Shown here piece by piece: positions 24,544 through 32,308 of a stretch of DNA of 64,000 nucleotides. Under the pieces are notes generated by a model, which did not search any database, was not told where the DNA came from, and saw only the letters and a program-made list of their open reading frames with translations. Position numbers and translations under genes: made by a program. The stretch spans positions 127,784-191,783 of the forward strand of contig NZ_LNUT01000004.1 in assembly GCF_001512305.1 (NCBI RefSeq), in the 5' to 3' direction. This DNA comes from Arthrobacter sp. EPSL27 (GTDB lineage Bacteria; Actinomycetota; Actinomycetes; Actinomycetales; Micrococcaceae). Every line of letters begins with the position of its first letter. Positions within the stretch are counted from its first letter, which is position 1.

Positions 24544-24577
24544 AAAGATCCGCACCGGCGGGCCGGTGCGGATCTTT
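24544..24577. terminator. Bidirectional intrinsic terminator
   Basis: A 15-bp stem (24544-24558 with 24563-24577) and loop cggg. On the plus strand it ends in TTTCTG and serves the GntR gene. On the minus strand it is followed by TTTTGTTT and serves the tRNA-Arg. Confidence 0.85.
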
Positions 24578-24582
24578 CTGTA

Positions 24583-24659
<77 letters not shown>

Positions 24660-24769
24660 ATTTTCAGTTCTTGGAACTTCTCGCTCCCCGAACCTCGAAT
24701 TACTTTACGCGAGGTGGGCCCGTACTGCCAAATCGAAACCGGTGTAATCTGCCCGACTAGACCGGTCTA

Positions 24770-24785
24770 CGTGACCTTGATCACA
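24770..24785. promoter_or_regulatory. Candidate CRP/GlxR-type binding site upstream of pckG
   Basis: CGTGACCTTGATCACA fits the CRP/GlxR pattern TGTGA-N6-TCACA in nine of ten positions. It lies 150 bases before the pckG start, in the correct region for activation or repression of gluconeogenesis. Confidence 0.5.
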
Positions 24786-24934
24786 AAATACCGGCTTTAT
24801 GGCAGGTCGGTTCCTTGATTTTCCGGGGTTTTTGATTTCCAGCCGCCCAGACGTCTGACATTTGGCCCGGATTCTGGGAGGTGATCTAGCCCTACATTTA
24901 GGAAACACCACTGAACCCGAGGAAGGGAACCGTT

Positions 24935-26767
24935 ATGGGAGATCTGGCGCGACTGCCGTTGCTTGAAAAGGCACCCACCACACATGCCGGGCTGCTGGCA
25001 TGGGTTGAAGAGGTAGCTGAGCTTACCCAGCCGGACCGGATCCACTGGGTAGACGGCTCCGAGGAGGAGAACACCCGGCTCACGGACGAGCTCGTCGAGG
25101 CTGGGACGTTGACCCGCCTGAACGAGAAGCTGTTCCCTAAATCCTTCGCGGCATTCTCCGATCCCGCCGACGTGGCCCGCGTGGAAGAGCAGACCTACAT
25201 CTGCTCTGAAAACGAACGCGACGCAGGCTTTACCAACAACTGGATGGCTCCGGCAGAAATGAAGGAGAAGCTGCGCGGCCTGTTCAGTGGCTCCATGCGC
25301 GGCCGCACCATGTACGTCATCCCCTTCGTGATGGGCCACCTCGACGCCGAGGACCCCAAGTTCGGCGTGGAGATCACCGACAGCGCCTACGTGGTGGCCT
25401 CCATGCGCATCATGGCAACCATCGGCACCGAGGTCCTGGACAAGATCACCGCCACGAATGCCTTCTTCGTCCCCGCCCTGCACTCCCTCGGGGCACCCCT
25501 GGCCCCCGGCCAGGAGGACGTCGCGTGGCCCTGCAACCCGGACAAGTGGATTGTGCACTTCCCGGAAGAACGCTCCATCTGGTCCTTCGGCTCCGGCTAC
25601 GGCGGCAACGCCCTGCTGGGCAAGAAGTGCTACGCCCTGCGCATCGCCTCCGTCATGGCCCGCGATGAAGGCTGGCTGGCCGAGCACATGCTGATCCTCA
25701 AGCTGACCTCCCCGGAAAAGAAGAATTACTACGTCTCTGCGGCCTTCCCCTCCGCCTGCGGCAAGACCAACCTTGCCCTGCTGGATCCGACCATCGAGGG
25801 CTGGAAAGTCGAGACCCTCGGTGACGACATCACCTGGATGCGGATCGGCAAGGAAGGCGAACTGCGCGCCACCAACCCGGAGGCAGGCCTGTTCGGTGTT
25901 GCCCCCGGCACCGGCTGGGGCACCAACCCCAACGCCATGCGCGCCATCGCCAAGGGCCACAGCATCTTCACCAACGTCGCCCTCACGGACGACGGCGGCG
26001 TGTGGTGGGAGGGCATGACCGACGAAACGCCCGCACACCTCACCGACTGGCAGGGCAACTCCTGGACGCCCGATTCGGACAAGCCCGCAGCCCACCCGAA
26101 CTCGCGCTTCTGCACGCCGATCTCCCAGATCGACATGCTCGCCGAGGAGTACTTCAACCCGGAAGGCGTCGAGCTCTCCGCGATCCTGTTCGGCGGCCGC
26201 CGCAAGACCACGGTTCCGCTGGTCACCCAGGCCCGCAGCTGGACCAACGGCATCTTTATGGGCTCCACCCTCTCCTCCGAGACAACAGCTGCCGCGGCCG
26301 GCCAGGTGGGCGTACTGCGCCGCGACCCGATGGCCATGCTGCCGTTCATCGGCTACGACGCAGGCGACTACCTGAAGCACTGGATCAGTGTCTCCGGCAA
26401 GGCGAACCCGGAACGCCTCCCGCACATCTTCCTGGTCAACTGGTTCCGCCGCACGGCCGACGGCGACTTCGCCTGGCCGGGCTTCGGCGACAACGCCCGC
26501 GTCCTCAAGTGGGCCATCGAGCGCATCGAAGGCAAGGCGGACGCCGTCGAGACCCCCATCGGCTTTGTGCCGGCGGGCCACTCGCTGGACGTCACCGGCC
26601 TGGACCTGACGCACGCCCACGTGGAGGACGCCGTCCGCGTGGACCGCGAAGAGTGGGACGCCGAGCTCGCCTCGATCGAGGAGTGGTACGCCAAGTTTGG
26701 TGATTCCCTCCCCGACGCCCTGCGCGCAGAGCTCGAAAGCCTGAAGGAACGCATGGCGGACCACTAG
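24935..26767 (+). CDS. pckG: Phosphoenolpyruvate carboxykinase (GTP)
   Basis: A 610-residue GTP-type PEP carboxykinase, which turns oxaloacetate and GTP into PEP, CO2 and GDP at the start of gluconeogenesis. Seen are the N-terminal [20 protein letters not shown], the oxaloacetate region [14 protein letters not shown], the kinase P-loop [15 protein letters not shown] with its reactive Cys, the metal and GTP segment [11 protein letters not shown], and [12 protein letters not shown]. Length is the family norm. ATG at 24935 follows GAGGAAGGG. A candidate cAMP-receptor-type site lies upstream. Together with ppsA at the left edge it gives two routes to PEP. Confidence 0.97.
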   Translation: MGDLARLPLLEKAPTTHAGLLAWVEEVAELTQPDRIHWVDGSEEENTRLTDELVEAGTLTRLNEKLFPKSFAAFSDPADVARVEEQTYICSENERDAGFTNNWMAPAEMKEKLRGLFSGSMRGRTMYVIPFVMGHLDAEDPKFGVEITDSAYVVASMRIMATIGTEVLDKITATNAFFVPALHSLGAPLAPGQEDVAWPCNPDKWIVHFPEERSIWSFGSGYGGNALLGKKCYALRIASVMARDEGWLAEHMLILKLTSPEKKNYYVSAAFPSACGKTNLALLDPTIEGWKVETLGDDITWMRIGKEGELRATNPEAGLFGVAPGTGWGTNPNAMRAIAKGHSIFTNVALTDDGGVWWEGMTDETPAHLTDWQGNSWTPDSDKPAAHPNSRFCTPISQIDMLAEEYFNPEGVELSAILFGGRRKTTVPLVTQARSWTNGIFMGSTLSSETTAAAAGQVGVLRRDPMAMLPFIGYDAGDYLKHWISVSGKANPERLPHIFLVNWFRRTADGDFAWPGFGDNARVLKWAIERIEGKADAVETPIGFVPAGHSLDVTGLDLTHAHVEDAVRVDREEWDAELASIEEWYAKFGDSLPDALRAELESLKERMADH

Positions 26768-26798
26768 CAGCCAACGCACCCCCTGGTGGGCATATCGA

Positions 26799-26830
26799 CG
26801 GCCCCGCACCTTGCCCAAGGTGCGGGGCCG
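26799..26830 (+). terminator. Terminator hairpin after pckG, twin of 28427-28458
   Basis: A perfect 15-bp stem (26799-26813 with 26816-26830) on a 2-base centre. There is no clear T-run. All but one of its 32 bases recur at 28427-28458. Confidence 0.65.
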
Positions 26831-27002
26831 CCGTCGTGCTGCCAGCTGCGCGGGACTTAGGCCCCTAGCCCGCGGCGGGCGGCAATCCTAGGCTCGACGC
26901 ATCATCAGCCGGGCCGTCCGCCCACTGGAGGGAATGCTGGGGCAATCCACGCGCGCGCCGCCGTGCCCCGAACCTGCTCGCAGCACGCGGGAGGAGCCCA
27001 AC

Positions 27003-28388
27003 ATGTTAGTCACCAGCGACATCCAGGCCCTGGCCACAGCGGTCAACGGCCCGGTGGTCTTGCCGGACAGCCCGGACTTCGCGGCGGAGACGCTCGCGTT
27101 CAACGCCGGAACCGTCCACCGCCCCGACGTCGTCCTCGGGGCCGAAAACGCCCGGGACGTCGCCGCCGGGGTGAAATGGGCGGCGGAGCACCGGCTCCCG
27201 GTGGCGGTCCAGTCCACCGGGCACGGCGCCGACTCGGCGGTGGAGGGCGGACTGCTCATCAACACCAGCCGCCTGCAGGAGCTGCAGATCGACGCGGTCG
27301 AACGCACGGCCCGCGTGGGCGCCGGCGTCAAATGGCGCAGCGTCCTGGAAGCCAGTGTCCCGCTGGGCCTGGTGGGGCTGCACGGCTCCAGTACCGACGT
27401 CGGCGTCGTGGGCTACACGCTCGGCGGCGGGCTTCCCCTGCTCGGCCGCGCCCACGGATTCGCGGCGGACCACGTCCGCAGCATGGAGGTGGTCACCGCG
27501 GACGGTGCGCTGCGCCGGATCGACGCCGGGGCCGACGCCGAGCTGTTCGCGCTGATGCGCGGGGGCAAGGGCAATTTCGGCATCGTGACGGAACTCGAGT
27601 TCCGCCTCTTTCCGCTGGGCGACTTTTACGGCGGCGGGATCATGTACCCCGGGGCGGACGCGGCATCCATCCTGACGGCCTTCCGGGAGTGGCTGCCCAC
27701 GCTGCCGGAGCACGCTTCCCCGTCCATTTCCCTGCTGCGGCTTCCGGACATGGACTTTGTGCCCGCACCGCTGCGGGGCCAGTTTGTGGTGCACCTGCGC
27801 TTTGCCCTGGCGGGGTCACGCGAGGAGGGCGACAGGCTGCTTGCCCCGATGCGTGCGGTGTCGAGTCCGCTGATGGACACGGCCGGGCCCATGAACTACC
27901 TCGACGTGGACCAGATCCACATGGACCCGGCGGACCCGCTTCCCTTCACAGCCGGGGGAGCGCTCCTGAAAGACCTCGATGAGGGCACCGCTGCGGACCT
28001 GCTGGAACTCACCGGCGCCGGGTCGGACTGCCCGCTGCTCCTCGTCGAGATCCGGCCGCTGGGCGGGGCGCTGGCCCGCGCCGGGGATGTGCCGGACGCT
28101 GTCGCGGGGCGGGACGCGGCCTTCCTGGTCTTCCTCCTCGGGTTCAACATGCCCCCGCTGGCCGAGGCCGTGGCCGTATCCATCCGCGGGGTCCTGGCCG
28201 CGCTGGCCCCGCACTCCACCGGGTACACGCTGGTCAACTTCCACGGCGCGCCGGGGGACGAAGCGGACCGGGCCAGAGCCTGGCCGCCGGATGTCTACGA
28301 GCGGATGAGGGCCGCGAAGTCGGCCTACGACCCCGGCAACCTCCTGCGCTTCGGCCATGCGATCACCGGAGTGCCGGCCGGGACGTAA
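27003..28388 (+). CDS. FAD-binding oxidoreductase, berberine-bridge-enzyme type
   Basis: A 461-residue flavoprotein with an N-terminal PCMH-type FAD domain (RPDVVLGAENARDVAAGVKWA, VAVQSTGHGADSAVEGGLLINTSRLQ) and VGYTLGGGLPLLGRAHGFAADHVRSMEVV, the pyrophosphate-contacting loop. The His in STGHGADS lies where family members form a covalent flavin bond. A C-terminal BBE block follows (YTLVNFHGAPGDEADRARAWPPDVYERMRAAKSAYDPGNLLRFGHAI). ATG at 27003 has GGAGGAG upstream. The oxidised substrate cannot be inferred. The gene stands alone between two near-identical hairpins. Confidence 0.85.
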   Translation: MLVTSDIQALATAVNGPVVLPDSPDFAAETLAFNAGTVHRPDVVLGAENARDVAAGVKWAAEHRLPVAVQSTGHGADSAVEGGLLINTSRLQELQIDAVERTARVGAGVKWRSVLEASVPLGLVGLHGSSTDVGVVGYTLGGGLPLLGRAHGFAADHVRSMEVVTADGALRRIDAGADAELFALMRGGKGNFGIVTELEFRLFPLGDFYGGGIMYPGADAASILTAFREWLPTLPEHASPSISLLRLPDMDFVPAPLRGQFVVHLRFALAGSREEGDRLLAPMRAVSSPLMDTAGPMNYLDVDQIHMDPADPLPFTAGGALLKDLDEGTAADLLELTGAGSDCPLLLVEIRPLGGALARAGDVPDAVAGRDAAFLVFLLGFNMPPLAEAVAVSIRGVLAALAPHSTGYTLVNFHGAPGDEADRARAWPPDVYERMRAAKSAYDPGNLLRFGHAITGVPAGT

Positions 28389-28425
28389 CCCCGCTCTTTT
28401 GGCCTCGGAACAGCCCTGCACGGCG

Positions 28426-28459
28426 GCGGCCCCGCACCTTGCGCAAGGTGCGGGGCCGC
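28426..28459. terminator. 34-bp palindromic terminator between convergent genes, twin of 26799-26830
   Basis: The whole of 28426-28459 is a perfect palindrome, a 15-bp stem with loop gcgc. It serves both the FAD oxidase gene and hmp. Positions 28427-28458 match the hairpin after pckG in 31 of 32 bases. Confidence 0.7.
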
Positions 28460-28482
28460 TGTTCGTTCCTTCGGGCGGTGCC

Positions 28483-29643
28483 TTAGCTGGCGAGCCAGAT
28501 GTCGGGGCCGAAGACCTCGTAGTGGATCCTGGTGGCCGGAATGCCGGCGTTGATGGCCTCGTTGCGGATGTTCTTCATAAACGGCAGCGGGCCGCAGAGG
28601 TACAGGGACGCGTTGGCCGGCAGGTCCACCTCGCGCAGGGACATAAAACCTTCCCGGGTACCGTCGACCGGCTGCTCAAGCCAGAGCTGGAGGTCGGCAC
28701 CGTCCAGGCGTTCGACGTCGTCCGTCATCTGGGAGCGCAGCGCCCAGGAGTCCAGCGTGCTTTCGGCGTGCAGGACCAGGACCTGGCGGTCGGAGCCGGC
28801 GTCGGCGAGGGAGCGCAGGATCGAAGCGGTGGGTGTGCAGCCGATGCCGGCCGAGGCCAGCACCACGGGGCCGTCGCCGTCCTTGAGCGTGATCTCACCG
28901 TAGGGGTTGGAGATCTCGAGGATGTCGCCCACCTGGACGTTGTTGTGGAGCACGGGGGAGACCTCGCCGCCGTCGTCCTTCTTGGTGGTGAAGCTGCGGC
29001 TGGTGCCGGCGTCGCCGGAGAGGGAGTACTGGCGGACCTGGCGCAGCCCGTCCGGAAGGGTGACCTTGACGCTGACGTACTGTCCGGGCAGGGCGGGGGT
29101 GATGGGGGTGTCGTCGGCGGGCTCCAGGGTGAAGGTCATGGAGCCGGTGCCGGCGGGGGTCTTGGCAGCGACGCGCCACGGGGTCCACATTTTGCCGTTG
29201 GCCTGCGCTGCGTAGAGGCCTTTTTCAAGCTTGATCAGCGCGTCGGCCATGAGCCAGTAGACCTCGGTCCAGGCCTCGGCGATCTCCGGGGTGATGACCT
29301 CGGCGAGGTCCTCGGCGATGGCGGCGAAGAGGTGCTCGTAGACCACCTGGTACTGGGGTTCGGTGATGCCGAGGGAGGCGTGGCGGTGGGCGATGCGGGC
29401 CAGGACGGTCTCCGGCAGGGTCCCGGGGTTGTTGACCAGGTGGGTGGCGAAAGCGGCGATGCTTCCGGCCAGGGCCTGTTGCTGGTTGCCGTTGCGCTGG
29501 TTGGAGCGGCTGAAGAGCCCGTCGAGGAGTTCCGGGTGCGCCGCGAAGAGGCGGGCGTAGAACTTGGGGGTGATCTCACCGATCCGGGAACCGACCAGCG
29601 GGAGGGTGGCCTCGATGACGGGGAAGGACTTGTCCGAGAGCAT
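28483..29643 (-). CDS. hmp: Flavohemoprotein, nitric oxide dioxygenase
   Basis: A 386-residue three-domain enzyme that oxidises NO to nitrate with O2 and NAD(P)H. The globin part (residues 1-140) has TyrB10 in KFYARLFAAHPEL and the proximal His in IAHRHASLGI. The FAD domain has RQYSLSGD, and the NAD domain has LASAGIGCTPTASILRSL with the C-terminal YLCGPLPFMKNIRN and HYEVFGPD. ATG at 29643 follows AGGAG. The NsrR gene lies directly upstream on the same strand, with operator-like repeats in between, so it is probably induced by nitric oxide. Confidence 0.96.
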   Translation of the reverse strand: MLSDKSFPVIEATLPLVGSRIGEITPKFYARLFAAHPELLDGLFSRSNQRNGNQQQALAGSIAAFATHLVNNPGTLPETVLARIAHRHASLGITEPQYQVVYEHLFAAIAEDLAEVITPEIAEAWTEVYWLMADALIKLEKGLYAAQANGKMWTPWRVAAKTPAGTGSMTFTLEPADDTPITPALPGQYVSVKVTLPDGLRQVRQYSLSGDAGTSRSFTTKKDDGGEVSPVLHNNVQVGDILEISNPYGEITLKDGDGPVVLASAGIGCTPTASILRSLADAGSDRQVLVLHAESTLDSWALRSQMTDDVERLDGADLQLWLEQPVDGTREGFMSLREVDLPANASLYLCGPLPFMKNIRNEAINAGIPATRIHYEVFGPDIWLAS

Positions 29644-29689
29644 GTTGACTCCTGAGATAGTGGCCCGGGGTCTGCGACCGGACCGGTTC

Positions 29690-29718
29690 AAATACCCATA
29701 TATGAAATGCAAGTATTT
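29690..29718. promoter_or_regulatory. Inverted-repeat operator candidate (NsrR) upstream of hmp
   Basis: Arms AAATAC and GTATTT close a 29-bp imperfect palindrome that also pairs loosely inside (CATAT/TGCAT). It lies 47 bases before the hmp start codon. AT-rich palindromes of about this size are the usual NsrR sites. Confidence 0.55.
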
Positions 29719-29727
29719 ATTCCTCAG

Positions 29728-29744
29728 TTCTACATGACGTAGAA
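29728..29744. promoter_or_regulatory. Second inverted repeat in the nsrR-hmp gap
   Basis: TTCTAC (29728-29733) and GTAGAA (29739-29744) form a perfect 6-bp inverted repeat around five bases. It could be a second operator half or part of the hmp promoter. Confidence 0.3.
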
Positions 29745-29787
29745 AACAAGTTCAAATTGAGGGGAGCCCCGGGCGTAACGGGGGCGT

Positions 29788-30237
29788 TTAGAGTCCGGGG
29801 CGCAGGCCGATGGCCTGGAATACCGGCGCCATCTGCCGGGACGTGGGGAGGGAAGCGACCACCAGGTCGTCCAGTTCGCGGTAGAAGGCCTCGCGGGCGC
29901 GGGCCAGTGCCCCGCGCAGGCGGCACTCGGCGATGAGGGGGCAGGTCCCGCCGGCTGCGACGCAGTCCGCGGGGTCCGCACGCGTGTCCAGCAGGCGCAG
30001 CAGCTGGCCCACTGTGGCGGAGCGCCCGGCGCTGCTGAGCCGGGAGCCGCCGTTCCGGCCGCGCTCGACGTCGACCATGCCCAGCTCCCGCAGCTTGGCC
30101 ATCGCTTTGCTGACGTGGTTGTACGGCGTCCCGACGGCGTCGGCGATGCTCTGGGTGGTGAGGAGTCCGCCGTCGGGAGCGGCCGCGAGCACCATCATGG
30201 CGCGCAGGCTGACATCCGCGAAGGCGTTGATCTTCAT
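29788..30237 (-). CDS. nsrR: Rrf2-family NO-sensing repressor
   Basis: A 149-residue Rrf2 regulator. The winged helix covers the first 70 residues (SLRAMMVLAA, LTTQSIADAVGTPYNHVSKAMAKLRELGMVDVERGRNGG). Three cysteines follow as C92-x6-C99-x5-C105 (DCVAAGGTCPLIAEC), the [Fe-S] ligand pattern of NsrR. In that family nitric oxide destroys the cluster and releases the DNA. It lies just upstream of hmp, the classical NsrR target, on the same strand. Confidence 0.92.
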   Translation of the reverse strand: MKINAFADVSLRAMMVLAAAPDGGLLTTQSIADAVGTPYNHVSKAMAKLRELGMVDVERGRNGGSRLSSAGRSATVGQLLRLLDTRADPADCVAAGGTCPLIAECRLRGALARAREAFYRELDDLVVASLPTSRQMAPVFQAIGLRPGL

Positions 30238-30257
30238 AACACCAGCTTACGGGCGGT

Positions 30258-30743
30258 CTAGTCCACCCACACGCCGGGCTCGTTCGTATCCGCGGAGAGC
30301 TCCCCGAATTCCAGCTCCCGCGTCGCCGGGTTGGCGGCGTACGGCAGGACCGCGGCGAACAGCGATCCGTCCCGGTGCTCCGCGGCCACGTGGATGGCGT
30401 CCGAGGCTTCTTCGAGCAGGGTGATGTCACAGACGACGGCGGCGGCGCGGAACTCGTCGCGGTGCTGGCGCAGGAGCTCGGTGAGGTCCCTGATCATCCC
30501 GTCGGCGTCGAAGTCGGCGTCCGATCCCTCGGCCGCGTCGGCCGGGGTGACGGCCACCAGCCGGACCTCGCCGTCGTTCTGGACCACGAGGGCAAACGGC
30601 AGGAACCCGCCGTTGCGTTCCAGCTGTTCCTGGGCGGCACCGACGCCGGTGCCGAGCAGGTTCTCCAGATCCGTGGCGCTGGCCTCGGGAACGGTGCTGC
30701 GCCAAGAGCCTGCCGGAGACGATTCCGCGGGCACTTCCGCCAC
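30258..30743 (-). CDS. Conserved-type hypothetical protein linked to phosphomannomutase
   Basis: A 161-residue acidic soluble protein. It has helix and strand alternation (ALVVQNDGEVRLVAVTP, AAAVVCDITLLEEASDAIHVAAEHRDGSLFAAVLPYA) without a known motif, signal peptide or membrane segment. It starts four bases after the phosphomannomutase stop, so the two are one transcript. I do not recognise a family; a role linked to sugar phosphates is only a guess from position. Confidence 0.68.
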   Translation of the reverse strand: MAEVPAESSPAGSWRSTVPEASATDLENLLGTGVGAAQEQLERNGGFLPFALVVQNDGEVRLVAVTPADAAEGSDADFDADGMIRDLTELLRQHRDEFRAAAVVCDITLLEEASDAIHVAAEHRDGSLFAAVLPYAANPATRELEFGELSADTNEPGVWVD

Positions 30744-30747
30744 GGCC

Positions 30748-32160
30748 CTAGCCCCGGACCAGGGCGAGGACGCGGTCGCGGACGCGGACCATGGTGTCGC
30801 GGTCCGTCGCCTCCACGTTCAGGCGAAGGAACGGTTCCGTGTTGGAGGGGCGCAGGTTGAACCAGTAGCTGCCGTCCGTGGCGATGAAGGTGCTGCCGTC
30901 CAGGTAGTCCACCTCCACGTCCTCGGTGTGGAAATCGTGCCGGACGCGCTCCACGGCCGCGGCCTTGTCCTCGATTTCGGAGTTGATTTCCCCGGAGGAG
31001 ACGTAGGGCTCGTATTCGCGGCCGAGCTCGGACAGCGGGCCGTCCTGTTCGCCGAGGGCTGCCAGGACGTGCATCGCGGCGAGCATGCCCGTGTCCGCGT
31101 TCCAGAAGTCGCGGAAGTAGAAGTGGGCAGAGTGCTCACCGCCGAAGATGGCGCCTTCCGCGGCCATCACGGCCTTGATGAAGGAGTGGCCCACGCGGGT
31201 GCGCACCGCCCGGCCGCCGTGGCGTTCCACCAGTTCGGGGACGGCGCGGGAGGTCAGGAGGTTGTGGATGACGGTGGGGTTCGCCTCACCGAGGCCCTGG
31301 GCGCGGGCGATCTCGCGGCGCGCCACCATGCCGGTGATCGCGGACGGGGAGACGGGGTCGCCCTTCTCGTCGATGACGAAGCAGCGGTCGGCGTCGCCGT
31401 CGAACGCCAGCCCGATGTCCGCGCCGTGCTCGACGACGGCGGCCTGCAGGTCGCGCAGGTTCTCCGGTTCCAGCGGGTTGGCGGGGTGGTTCGGGAAGGA
31501 CCCGTCCAGCTCGAAGTACATGGGCACGATCTCGAGCGGAAGCTTGGGGAGCAGGGCATCGCCCAGCACCGCCGGCGTCGTGAGCCCGGCCATGCCGTTG
31601 CCGGCGTCCACTACCACCTTGAGCGGGCGGGAGCCGCGCAGGTCCACCAGGCTGCGGAGGTACTCCGAGTAGCCCTTCAGGACATCGTGCACGCCGATGA
31701 GGCCGCGGGTGGGGGCTGCCGGAATGGACCCGGAGTTGAGGTATTCCTCGGCGCGGGCCTGGATTTCCTTGAGCCCGGATTCCGAGGAGATCGGCTCGGC
31801 GCCGGCCTTGGCCATCTTGATGCCGTTGTACTCGGCGGGGTTGTGGCTGGCGGTGAAGGTGGCGCCCGCGGCGTTGAGTGCTCCGCAGGCGTAGTAGAGC
31901 TCATCCGTGGAGATCAGGTCGAGCAGCTGGACGTTGGCTCCGCGCCGTGCGGCGCCGGCGGCGAACGCCTTGCTGAATTCGGGGGACGAGGGGCGCATGT
32001 CGCCGCCGACCAGCACTGTCTGGCCCTCCAGCTGCAGGACGTCGACGAACGCCGCACCCACCGCCTCGACGATTTCGGCGGTGATTGTTTCGCCGACAAT
32101 GCCGCGCACGTCGTAGGCCTTGAAGGAGGCGGAGAGGTCAAAAGTCTTGGTCTGGTCCAT
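30748..32160 (-). CDS. manB: Phosphomannomutase/phosphoglucomutase
   Basis: A 470-residue alpha-D-phosphohexomutase. The phosphoserine loop is TASHNPAEYNG, the metal loop is DGDADRCF, the sugar-specificity loop is GGEHSAHFYFRDFWNAD and the phosphate-binding loop near the end is RPSNTEPFLRLNVEA. GEHS is the signature of enzymes that accept both mannose and glucose phosphates. It supplies GDP-mannose for glycans and mannosylated lipids. The start is ATG at 32160. Confidence 0.94.
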   Translation of the reverse strand: MDQTKTFDLSASFKAYDVRGIVGETITAEIVEAVGAAFVDVLQLEGQTVLVGGDMRPSSPEFSKAFAAGAARRGANVQLLDLISTDELYYACGALNAAGATFTASHNPAEYNGIKMAKAGAEPISSESGLKEIQARAEEYLNSGSIPAAPTRGLIGVHDVLKGYSEYLRSLVDLRGSRPLKVVVDAGNGMAGLTTPAVLGDALLPKLPLEIVPMYFELDGSFPNHPANPLEPENLRDLQAAVVEHGADIGLAFDGDADRCFVIDEKGDPVSPSAITGMVARREIARAQGLGEANPTVIHNLLTSRAVPELVERHGGRAVRTRVGHSFIKAVMAAEGAIFGGEHSAHFYFRDFWNADTGMLAAMHVLAALGEQDGPLSELGREYEPYVSSGEINSEIEDKAAAVERVRHDFHTEDVEVDYLDGSTFIATDGSYWFNLRPSNTEPFLRLNVEATDRDTMVRVRDRVLALVRG

Positions 32161-32296
32161 AGTCACGCGTCTTATCTTACGGCGAAGCGTTGGCGGGCCG
32201 GGGAGGGACACTGCCGCGTTCCACCGGCTGCCCGATCCGTGCTGTGATTGTCCACATAACAGCCTCCGCGGCTTCGTGGCTGTCGGCGGTGGCTGG

Positions 32297-32302
32297 GATA
32301 CT
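32297..32302 (+). promoter_or_regulatory. -10 box of leaderless recQ-like gene
   Basis: GATACT lies six bases (gaagca) before the ATG at 32309. No ribosome binding site is present. Confidence 0.4.
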
Positions 32303-32308
32303 GAAGCA

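Noticed and set aside
24797..26818. A 673-codon antisense open frame opposite pckG
   Set aside because: It has no family features. pckG on the other strand is unmistakable.
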